Below are positions 22,978 through 29,327 of a DNA stretch of 29,327 nucleotides, in pieces. Position 1 is the stretch's first letter. Every line of letters begins with the position of its first letter. The stretch lies in the IMG/VR virus record IMGVR_UViG_3300028394_000246, positions 1 to 29,327 of that record. One strand, given 5' to 3'. The translations under genes were made by a program, and so were the position numbers. A model generated the notes under the pieces. It did no database searches. It saw nothing but the letters and a program-made list of their open reading frames with translations, and was not told the origin of the DNA. The stretch comes from a virus.

Positions 22978-23418
22978 TTAAGTTCCTGTTCCGAAGGAGA
23001 CTTTAGTCCTGTTCTCTTGAAAGAGAGGCATACGACTATCGTTTTCCTTCATTAGATTATTGTTTACGGCATCGGTCTGCTTACTGGTCATCGTCTCGTA
23101 ATAACGATTACGACTCTCCATTGCTCGACGATCCGCTTTACATAGAATCAAACCGCCCATCTCAATCGTTCCATTTCGGGATTCGTTAAATGCGACTTCC
23201 AAAACGACATCGGGGTGGTCTTCCGCTCTCACAATTACCCATCCTTCGCGCATTCGGATGGAAACATTTGAGGGGTCAGACTCGCCACGAACAGATTTGC
23301 GAACCCAACGATATACCCAGTCTTCACTGGGAGTCGGATCCGGTAACAACGAGGGAGGCTTCCATGACTCTACACGAGATTCAGCTTCACGGGTTTCCAA
23401 TTCACGGTCTGGCTTCAT
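22978..23418 (-). CDS. Conserved unknown protein between scaffold and capsid genes
   Basis: 146 aa, TAATG-coupled to the scaffold gene at 23418. The N-terminus is charged with SWKPPSLLPDPTPSEDWVYR, followed by WVRKSVRGESDPSNVSIRMR, EGWVIVRAEDHPD and EMGGLILCKADRRAMESRNR. The C-terminal VNNNLMKENDSRMPLFQENR, TKVSFG resembles a family I recall beside capsid genes of aquatic phages. It might help head assembly. No enzymatic motif was recognised; it does not look like a prohead protease. Confidence 0.83.
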   Translation of the reverse strand: MKPDRELETREAESRVESWKPPSLLPDPTPSEDWVYRWVRKSVRGESDPSNVSIRMREGWVIVRAEDHPDVVLEVAFNESRNGTIEMGGLILCKADRRAMESRNRYYETMTSKQTDAVNNNLMKENDSRMPLFQENRTKVSFGTGT

Positions 23419-24401
23419 TACTGATTTTCCTTTTGCTGCTTAAGTAATTCCTTAGCATACTGTTGTGGGGTGATCCCTAAGCGTTTGGCAACAGCAAGAG
23501 CTGATTCCGTTAGTTGGACTTTTGTGCGGGTTTGGCCGTTAGGAGTTCGAGAAGAACTAACGACTACTCCGTTTTTTTGTTTGTTTTGTGCAGGCTCTTG
23601 GGCGTTGCCCCGATTACCAGAAATAGTTTGATGAAACTTGTATACAGCACTATCAATGGCATTGTAGTACTGCTCACTTTCAGCATCCACACCGGCATCA
23701 ACCAGTTTATTGTGAATGTCTATCGCATGGCCGGTAAGAGCCATGTCTTTTCCGAACCACTTGTTTTTATCTTTCCAGAGGACAGCTTTGGCAGACACCT
23801 GAGGTTGTGCAGGTTGGTAAGCTACTGGCTGTATGTTTTCCTGTTGTTGCTGATAGTTTACGCTTTCAGGTGCAGGTGGTGTATATGAGTCAAGTGCTCG
23901 CTTTTCATTAGCAAGAATTGCGATTTGCTCTTGAGCAGTCGCCATCTTGTCCGTATCGCCAACTTCGTATGCTTCTTTCAGCATCCGCTTGGCGTCTTTT
24001 AGCTCAGAACCCTTCTGGATCGCCGAAGTATAGATGAGCGCCCGATTACTGCTGTCGGTTTGCTGACGATATACCTCAACTTGTTTTTGCAGAGCAGAGG
24101 CGTAGTTAAATGCCTCCTGGGCCTGTCTAGTTACCTTCTCTTTTTCACGACGCTCCTCATGAAACTCGTACTTAAGACGTTTAATGCGCTTCTGTACGCC
24201 TTCAGAGTAGTTCTTCAGCTCGTCATCGTCGTCTTCTGGGGTAGCTCTTACTGATTCATCGCGGGGAGCGCGACGATCTGCTGGCGGGGTGTCGTCAACG
24301 ATCTCAATATCTACATCAGAGTCCTTATCGTCATCATAAGACTGTTCCGAGTCCCCACCCTTCGGTACGATTAGCTCTGATTCCATGTATTCTTCTGGCA
24401 C
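23418..24401 (-). CDS. Scaffold-like head assembly protein
   Basis: 327 aa. The reading frame starts at GTG (24401, sharing a base with the preceding TAG) or at an ATG five codons later (24386); the GTG has AGAGGG six bases upstream. Residues 1-65 are strongly acidic (DSDVDIEIVDDTPPADRR). Residues 65-170 are charged helices with coiled-coil character (KNYSEGVQKRIKRLKYEFHE). Residues 175-225 are a Pro/Gln linker. The C-terminal helix (QLTESALAVAKRLGITPQQY, AKELLKQQKE) could bind the capsid protein. Acidic N-terminus, coiled coil and location between portal and capsid are typical for scaffolds. Confidence 0.85.
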   Translation of the reverse strand: MPEEYMESELIVPKGGDSEQSYDDDKDSDVDIEIVDDTPPADRRAPRDESVRATPEDDDDELKNYSEGVQKRIKRLKYEFHEERREKEKVTRQAQEAFNYASALQKQVEVYRQQTDSSNRALIYTSAIQKGSELKDAKRMLKEAYEVGDTDKMATAQEQIAILANEKRALDSYTPPAPESVNYQQQQENIQPVAYQPAQPQVSAKAVLWKDKNKWFGKDMALTGHAIDIHNKLVDAGVDAESEQYYNAIDSAVYKFHQTISGNRGNAQEPAQNKQKNGVVVSSSRTPNGQTRTKVQLTESALAVAKRLGITPQQYAKELLKQQKENQ

Positions 24402-24736
24402 TAGACCCTCTCCACGCTATCTGGATCAGAAACAACAGCTTCAGGAGTGTCATCGTTGATAAAACGGTATTCATCGCCTTCAATCTTGAAGCGAGTACCG
24501 CTATAACTACGAACCATGATGTAATCCCCTACTGAGCACCAAGGCCCACTAGAGAATTTGGACATATCCTTATATGCATCTGGTCCAATTGCCAAAACTT
24601 TAGCAATTAGGGAAGCCGTGTTCTCATCCTGCTTGATTTGGTCAGGAATATAGATACCGCCCTTGGTCTTTTCGTCAATAGCCTTACGCATCTTGACGAG
24701 GATTTTATACCCTACAGGCATTGGTAGGTTTAACAT
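24401..24736 (-). CDS. GroES-like co-chaperonin
   Basis: 111 aa, close to the 95-100 aa of bacterial GroES. The N-terminal strand (PVGYKILVKMRKAI) is followed by the mobile-loop hallmark KGGIYIP (25-31), then IAKVLAIGPDAYKD (44-57) and VGDYIMVRSYSGTRFKIEGD (69-88), EYRFIND. These match the Cpn10 order: loop, 'VvavGpG', 'vGD.V......G', 'EY.i'. It would cap the host GroEL ring or change it to fit phage substrates, as T4 gp31 does for the capsid protein. The place between portal and scaffold genes supports a head-assembly role. The IVL of the classical loop is here IYI. Confidence 0.87.
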   Translation of the reverse strand: MLNLPMPVGYKILVKMRKAIDEKTKGGIYIPDQIKQDENTASLIAKVLAIGPDAYKDMSKFSSGPWCSVGDYIMVRSYSGTRFKIEGDEYRFINDDTPEAVVSDPDSVERV

Positions 24737-24756
24737 TTATGTTTTCTTCATCCTTG

Positions 24757-24769
24757 CGCTAATTTAGCG
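24757..24769. other. 13-bp perfect palindrome in a short intergenic gap
   Basis: cgctaa-t-ttagcg lies 7 bases after the stop of the 66-aa gene and 20 bases before the GroES-like gene. It could be a DNA-binding site or a small hairpin. The loop is too short for a strong RNA hairpin, and chance is possible. Confidence 0.3.
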
Positions 24770-24775
24770 TTTGCT

Positions 24776-24976
24776 TCAGTCTTCTTCGGCGTCTTGCGAC
24801 AGTTTGCCCCAGATTTCCTGGAACTCTTGACGTGCTTGTTGAAGTCCTGATAGTTTTCCCACTATGTTTTTGTATTCTGCGTAGTCTACGCAAAAACCAG
24901 AGACGACATAAGTGGAGCTTGTCTCTGAAAGATCGTCAAGTCGAGCAAAGAACTTAGATCGTAGGTCCAATGGCAC
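24776..24976 (-). CDS. Small unknown protein overlapping the portal gene end
   Basis: 66 aa, overlapping the portal 3' end by 23 bases. Two helical segments (LRSKFFARLDDLSETSSTYV and LSGLQQARQEFQEIWGKLSQ) surround GFCVDYAEYKNIVGK. Similar small genes behind portals are frequent in aquatic phages, from memory, without known function. Codon overlap suggests coupling to the portal. Confidence 0.72.
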   Translation of the reverse strand: MPLDLRSKFFARLDDLSETSSTYVVSGFCVDYAEYKNIVGKLSGLQQARQEFQEIWGKLSQDAEED

Positions 24977-27527
24977 CTCCCATGGTGTCCATCTTCGCTA
25001 ATATCTCTGCGATTTTAGCCTTTGCCATGTCGTTATCGGTCTGGATCCGTTGCATTTCTGCTTGGGTACGAGCATCCGACTCAATCTTGTCATTTTGCAG
25101 GCGTTGAATATCCAACTGTAGACGTTGGTTCTCAATCGCCAGTTCGCTTTGGGACTGCTGTGCCTTCTGTGCAGAGGATTGTTGCGCCATTTGAGTCTGC
25201 GAAGCGATTCGCGTAGCCTCTAATTGGTTCCTCTGGTTGCTTTTTACCAGCTCAAGCTGCGATTTCTGCTGGGCTTCTTGGGCCTTTTGCTGTAATTCGG
25301 CTTGCTTCAACTGCAACTCTGCCTGCTGGAGTTGCAATACTGGATCTTGTGCCTGCTGCTGGGATTGCTGTGCTGCCTGTTGACCCTGCGCCTGCTGTAA
25401 AAGCATACGAGAAGCATCGGCAATCGCCTTGGATAGATTGGATTCCACGTCTGCTGGCATCGGTTCTCCCGGCAAAGGGAGAGGAATGCCCAACTGTTTC
25501 TCCATCTGTGAGCGATACGCAAAGCCAACATGCTCTGCGATATGAGCCATGAAAGCAGCAAAGATTACGTTTGCCTGAGGATTCTGTCCCAACTGCTGTT
25601 GGACCGTAGGATTCTGCACATACGACATGTGAGCGGTTATATGAGAATCATGGTCCTGCGTTAAGTACGCTTTAGCAGGTTTCATATTTGTGATGTTTTG
25701 ATTTTCCGAAAGAGGATCAAGTAGAGGGGCATCTACTTTATCAGGGATAATCTTCTTAACATCCTTTATACCAAGGACTTCCAGCATCTTTCGATGCAAC
25801 TCAGGCAGATCGTAGAATTGCGGTGCTTGTGCGGCGAGTTGAATAGCAGCTTGATACTGCATCACTCGCTGCGACATAGTGGCCGCATTGGGGTCAGATA
25901 CAGGAACAACGTCGATACGGTTATCGAAGTCGGAGCGTTTGCTCCCTCCCATACTGCCAAAATCAATCTTGTATCGATCAGACCCGCTATCACGGATCAC
26001 TCGTACCAGGATGGAAAACTCTTCCTGCAAAGACGAATGCAGTCTAGCTTGAATAGCACTCATCACTTTGAGCGCACGTTCCATCAAGGCTAGAGTGGTC
26101 CCTACAGGGGCCTGAGCACTAGCATTACCAATCTCAGTATCTGCGATAGAAGCCAATCGACGACCATCTTCAACCACAGTTCCTAGTAGTGACAGGAGAG
26201 TTTGCGAAGGCTCTTTATAGGGGAGGGGATACAACGACCGTGCAATGTCTCCATTAGCGACATCAACGTCGCGCCACTCTCCAGGCTGAATAGGACTGTC
26301 GTCCCCAGCCACACGCATACCCTTGGCCTTTAACCCACCAGGAAGGTTGGCTAAGGTTCCAGCATCAATCAACTGGCGCAGGATAGCAGTCGAAGCCTTG
26401 GCGTTTGAGCCAATGAGATGGATTAGACCATACCCATACGCGCCCATGCCAGGAACATAGTTATAGGACGAGAACCAAATCAGCTTTGTTTTCTTAGGGT
26501 TGTCTTCGTCCCAATTCCTATAGATCGACAAGACATCACCAGTGGACTTCTCCACCGTCACAACATACGGAAGAGCAATACCAGTAGGCTCACCATCCTC
26601 GTCTACATGCTCAAGACCAGCAATGTCCAAGTCAATATGAGCCTCAAGCAAGGTGACAGAGTCTTCGTCGTTCTGCTTGTACTCATAGCTGATCTTGTCT
26701 ATCTTCTCTTTCAACTGAGAACTAGAATCAAAGTCAGGGCGTATTTCAATGTCTCGATAGAAGTTATTGAACTGTAGCTTTTTGACTTCGTTAATGTTCT
26801 TCGTTATGACGTGGATGTATCGGCTTGCCGTCTTGAGACTAGTAGCCCCATACGGCATGATGAAGTCTTGTGCCGGGACATACTTGATATCCGGTGAATC
26901 AGTCAACGGATCAAAGCAGATCTTCTTGAAGGCGCTGCCACACAACGCTAGCCCAAACAACATCCGCTCAGTTTCAGGACGATAATCCTTCAAGTCTTGG
27001 GTGAGCAAATAGTTCATATCTGCTTGAATACGAAGGGCTTGATCCTCTTTCTCTTCGGTAACTTCACCAATGATCTGAGTCTTTACTGGACCAGTAGCCG
27101 GGAAGATCTCCATGATTGCGTTTGACTGGAACCGCACAGCAGCTTCCATAATCATGTTGTGGAACAAGCCACAGGCCCCAGCCCAAGGCTTATTCCGATC
27201 TTCCGTCTTTACGCCAAGGTAATCGAGACCTTCTTTATAGGCGCGTTCCCAATCCTGCCTAGAGTCCAAGTCCTCCTGATATACATCCAGGATCTTACTC
27301 CCAATGGTTGACAACTCTGAGTCTTCAATATGCTCTGCCAAGTTCACAGAGTGAGGAAGATCAGCTAAACCACCTTCTTCGTCTTCAGGAGGACCGAACT
27401 CAATAATCATCCCACCGTCTTCGGTTTCAATTGATACAGCCTCTGGATCCGATATCTCGATCTCAATTTCAGTTTCTACCCTGTTGCCGGGGTAAAAGTT
27501 TGTTTCTTCCAAAGGCTTATCAATCAT
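24954..27527 (-). CDS. Portal protein
   Basis: 857 aa, long for a portal. The N-terminus is acidic (ETEIEIEISDPEAVSIETED). The core has DYLGVKTEDRNKPWAGACGL, FHNMIMEAAVRFQSNAIMEI, FGLALCGSAFKKICFDPLTD and a long YKEPSQTLLSLLGTVVEDGR, typical for portals of short-tailed marine phages. Residues about 545-620 carry the clip/stem-like region (DVVPVSDPNAATMSQRVMQY). The C-terminal 150 residues are Gln-rich coiled coil (QQAELQLKQAELQQKAQEAQ), compatible with a barrel. It forms the ring through which terminase pumps DNA and to which the adaptors attach. It is preceded by the 96-aa gene (3-base gap) and the terminase. Confidence 0.92.
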   Translation of the reverse strand: MIDKPLEETNFYPGNRVETEIEIEISDPEAVSIETEDGGMIIEFGPPEDEEGGLADLPHSVNLAEHIEDSELSTIGSKILDVYQEDLDSRQDWERAYKEGLDYLGVKTEDRNKPWAGACGLFHNMIMEAAVRFQSNAIMEIFPATGPVKTQIIGEVTEEKEDQALRIQADMNYLLTQDLKDYRPETERMLFGLALCGSAFKKICFDPLTDSPDIKYVPAQDFIMPYGATSLKTASRYIHVITKNINEVKKLQFNNFYRDIEIRPDFDSSSQLKEKIDKISYEYKQNDEDSVTLLEAHIDLDIAGLEHVDEDGEPTGIALPYVVTVEKSTGDVLSIYRNWDEDNPKKTKLIWFSSYNYVPGMGAYGYGLIHLIGSNAKASTAILRQLIDAGTLANLPGGLKAKGMRVAGDDSPIQPGEWRDVDVANGDIARSLYPLPYKEPSQTLLSLLGTVVEDGRRLASIADTEIGNASAQAPVGTTLALMERALKVMSAIQARLHSSLQEEFSILVRVIRDSGSDRYKIDFGSMGGSKRSDFDNRIDVVPVSDPNAATMSQRVMQYQAAIQLAAQAPQFYDLPELHRKMLEVLGIKDVKKIIPDKVDAPLLDPLSENQNITNMKPAKAYLTQDHDSHITAHMSYVQNPTVQQQLGQNPQANVIFAAFMAHIAEHVGFAYRSQMEKQLGIPLPLPGEPMPADVESNLSKAIADASRMLLQQAQGQQAAQQSQQQAQDPVLQLQQAELQLKQAELQQKAQEAQQKSQLELVKSNQRNQLEATRIASQTQMAQQSSAQKAQQSQSELAIENQRLQLDIQRLQNDKIESDARTQAEMQRIQTDNDMAKAKIAEILAKMDTMGGAIGPTI

Positions 27528-27530
27528 AAG

Positions 27531-27821
27531 TTAATCTTCTTTCTTCGCGCCCTGAGACGCATCGTCTTGAAGCATCTGCTGCCAACCTTGAGGGTTGTTT
27601 TCAATTGTAATGCGAATCAGGCCAACATTGTGACCAGTCGATCCGTTTGAATAAGTGACACAATACTGACGCGAAGCGCCATCACTAGGTTCAGGAAAAG
27701 GTCCAGACCACTCAGGAAGGTAGATAGAAGATACTCCACCTCCAATCCCGGCAGCATTTAGTTTAGCAACAACTTGATCTACCTGTTCCATCGTCGTAAG
27801 TTGATTAGGGTTAAAAGACAT
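27531..27821 (-). CDS. Small unknown protein between terminase and portal
   Basis: 96 aa, starting 8 bases after the terminase stop and ending 3 bases before the portal ATG. A helical start (LTTMEQVDQVVAKLNAAGIG) is followed by a beta part (SRQYCVTYSNGSTGHNVGLI, RITIENNPQGWQQML). Charged C-terminus. It is not recognised as a known family. Position would fit a packaging or portal-assembly accessory. Confidence 0.78.
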   Translation of the reverse strand: MSFNPNQLTTMEQVDQVVAKLNAAGIGGGVSSIYLPEWSGPFPEPSDGASRQYCVTYSNGSTGHNVGLIRITIENNPQGWQQMLQDDASQGAKKED

Positions 27822-27829
27822 AGTTGACC

Positions 27830-29327
27830 TTAGTAGTAATCTGCTTTCTTGTTGGGAACGTACTCTTCGTCTTCATCGCTCTGTGTTGATATAAACCCGC
27901 CCTGCCTGAATCGCAACAGGGCCTGCGTTGAACTGTCAACAAGGTCATCATGGTCAGAGTTAGGAAACGAAGCGAACTGTTCAATAAGCTCCTCTGCCCA
28001 GCGCAAAGGAGGTGCGTAAACAAAACCTGAAGCGAATATGTCACTAACAGCGTTTACACGAACAATCTTATCATTACCACGAGATGGAGTGTAATCTTGA
28101 ATTGGTATGCCCATCTTGCGTAACTCAAACACAAGTGGTCCACCAGCAGCCTTTGCTTCAATGATGCAACAGTCTGGCTTCCAATAACGATACTCCTCTA
28201 GCGCCTTTTGCTTAAGTTCAGGGAACTCTAGCTTATCTTGATACGCATTCAAGAGTATAATCTTAGCTACCCTTTTACCATCATTGTCTTTCTCGTAGAA
28301 TATTCCCCATGTCGTACAGGCTGAATAATCTGATCGAGTGCCTTTGGTTAGTGCGGTGTCCCAGGACTGAATGATGTACTCACAGACTGGCGGCTCGTCC
28401 TTTTCCCATATCTTCCACCACTCTCTTTTTACAAGAGCACCCTCTTCAGAGGTAGGATTCTGCTGATACTGTGCATTCCACTTGGCGACAGGAAGTTCAG
28501 CCTTGATCTTTTCCAGTTCTTCCAGAGGCCAGAATTCAGGCCATAACGGATTGCCAGACGGCATGATAGCGGGGAACTCAATCACTTCCCATTCATCTAA
28601 GCCATCTTTCTGAGACGATGCCTTTAGGATTTGACCGCATAGATCTCGCTTGCTCCAGCGAGTCATGACGATAACAATGGCCCCTCCAGGTTGCAAACGC
28701 TGACGAGGACCAGACGTATACCACTCGTACACGCCGTCGTAAATGCTAGGGTTTGCAGCAGCTATAGCGGCCTCTTGCTCACTGTGCGGGTCGTCAATGA
28801 TGAGGCAATCTGCCCCTTTTCCAGTTACGGCTCCTCCGACGCCTATGGCAAAGTAATCTCCTCCCTTATTCGTATTCCATCGACCAGCGGCCTTGGAGTC
28901 TGACGAAAGAGACACGTTAGGGAAGATCTTTTGGTAGTGCGGGTTGCCGACTAGGTTCCTTACCTTTCGACCAAACCCTACAGCAAGTTCTGCTGTGTGT
29001 GCCGTTTGGATAATCTTCTTGTCTGGATACTTGCCAAGGAACCAAGCTGGGAGCAGGTACGAACTGAATTCCGATTTTGTATGGCGAGGTGCCATGTTGA
29101 TAATCAGGCGCTTACAGGTTCCGTTTGCCACTCGTTCAAAGGCGTCGGCCATGATATCATGATGCCTACCGGGAATAAAGGCAGGCCACATCTCTTTGAC
29201 GAAATCAATAAAGTTCTTCTGGCACTTCTGCACCTTGAGAATGTTCTCGTACTGCCCAAGCAAGTTCGCCAGCTCAACCTGTTCATCATAAGGGAGCTGC
29301 TTTGCCTTGGCTATTATCTTAGTGATC
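27830..29327 (-). CDS. terL: Terminase large subunit, N-terminus cut by window edge
   Basis: The frame stays open to the right edge; no ATG occurs upstream within the window, and 21 further in-frame codons (including AKAKQLPYDEQVELANLLGQ) extend beyond the TTG at 29263. So a few more residues lie outside. Counting from that TTG: Walker A-type APRHTKS (58-64); Walker B CLIIDDP (153-159); coupling motif VMTRWSKRD (199-207); nuclease residues D302 in SWDTAL, E369 in IIEAK, and D437/D439/D440 in SDHDDLVDS. This is the ATPase plus RNase H-like nuclease that drives DNA into the head and cuts it. It docks on the portal encoded two genes further. The small subunit is not in the window. Confidence 0.95.
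   Translation of the reverse strand, partial: ITKIIAKAKQLPYDEQVELANLLGQYENILKVQKCQKNFIDFVKEMWPAFIPGRHHDIMADAFERVANGTCKRLIINMAPRHTKSEFSSYLLPAWFLGKYPDKKIIQTAHTAELAVGFGRKVRNLVGNPHYQKIFPNVSLSSDSKAAGRWNTNKGGDYFAIGVGGAVTGKGADCLIIDDPHSEQEAAIAAANPSIYDGVYEWYTSGPRQRLQPGGAIVIVMTRWSKRDLCGQILKASSQKDGLDEWEVIEFPAIMPSGNPLWPEFWPLEELEKIKAELPVAKWNAQYQQNPTSEEGALVKREWWKIWEKDEPPVCEYIIQSWDTALTKGTRSDYSACTTWGIFYEKDNDGKRVAKIILLNAYQDKLEFPELKQKALEEYRYWKPDCCIIEAKAAGGPLVFELRKMGIPIQDYTPSRGNDKIVRVNAVSDIFASGFVYAPPLRWAEELIEQFASFPNSDHDDLVDSSTQALLRFRQGGFISTQSDEDEEYVPNKKADYY

Noticed and set aside
22396-23055. 219-aa plus-strand frame
   Set aside because: Antisense to the 198-aa capsid-associated gene; Ser/Arg/Asn-rich product typical of an antisense reading.
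1-29327. tRNA genes, integrase or attachment site
   Set aside because: No cloverleaf or recombinase motif was noticed by eye on either strand; a tRNA scan was not possible.

Overview
The window is part of the structural (head, packaging, tail and virion-core) module of a tailed double-stranded DNA bacteriophage. All credible genes lie on the minus strand, so the reading order is from position 29327 down to 1. A large terminase, a portal, a scaffold, an HK97-fold major capsid protein, two short adaptor-type proteins, a nozzle-like protein and large Q/A-rich virion proteins are present, and no tail sheath, tube or classical tape-measure gene is visible. Together this suggests a short-tailed (podovirus-like) phage. 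The protein families resemble, from memory, those of uncultured marine and freshwater phages. The host cannot be fixed from this window. Base composition is moderate by eye, so an extremely AT-rich host is not indicated.

Layout from right to left. (1) Packaging and head, 29327-21430: terminase large subunit (cut by the window edge), a 96-aa unknown, portal, a 66-aa unknown, a GroES-like co-chaperonin, scaffold-like protein, a 146-aa unknown, a 198-aa probable capsid-associated protein, and a Mu gpT-like major capsid protein followed by a strong terminator-like hairpin. (2) Capsid accessory and small basic proteins, 21309-19441: a 165-aa probable structural protein with a strong ribosome binding site, then five small mostly lysine-rich proteins (DUF5754-like, unknown, DUF6496-like, a SIKTP-repeat protein, DUF5872-like). 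(3) Connector region, 19441-15966: gp4-like adaptor, zinc ribbon protein, a lysine/methionine/GG-motif protein, and a SU10-type adaptor. (4) Appendage region, 15966-11547: small structural protein, a large tail fibre with 65-aa repeats and a C-terminal self-cleaving S74 chaperone, and two small proteins. (5) Tail nozzle and virion core, 11529-1: a small coiled-coil protein, a 636-aa nozzle-like protein, a 98-aa conserved protein, a membrane-segment protein, a 1496-aa repeat-rich protein, a Q-rich protein and a very large open frame running off the left edge. These last four look like internal or ejection proteins.

The genes are packed tightly. Many neighbours share bases at TAATG or ATGA junctions, which implies translational coupling within one or a few polycistronic messages. 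The only gap with clear regulatory structure is the 120 bases downstream of the capsid gene. No gene-free stretch longer than 300 bases exists. No RNA gene, CRISPR array, insertion sequence, integrase, replication gene or clear lysis gene was seen.

The most interesting features are short sequence motifs shared by several neighbouring virion proteins (aromatic-x-GG and GIASLL-type), an eleven-residue periodicity in the 66-aa repeats of the 1496-aa protein, a run of fourteen proline/glutamate pentapeptides in the same protein, a phage co-chaperonin located between portal and scaffold, and an unusual lysine/methionine-rich GG-repeat protein in the connector region.
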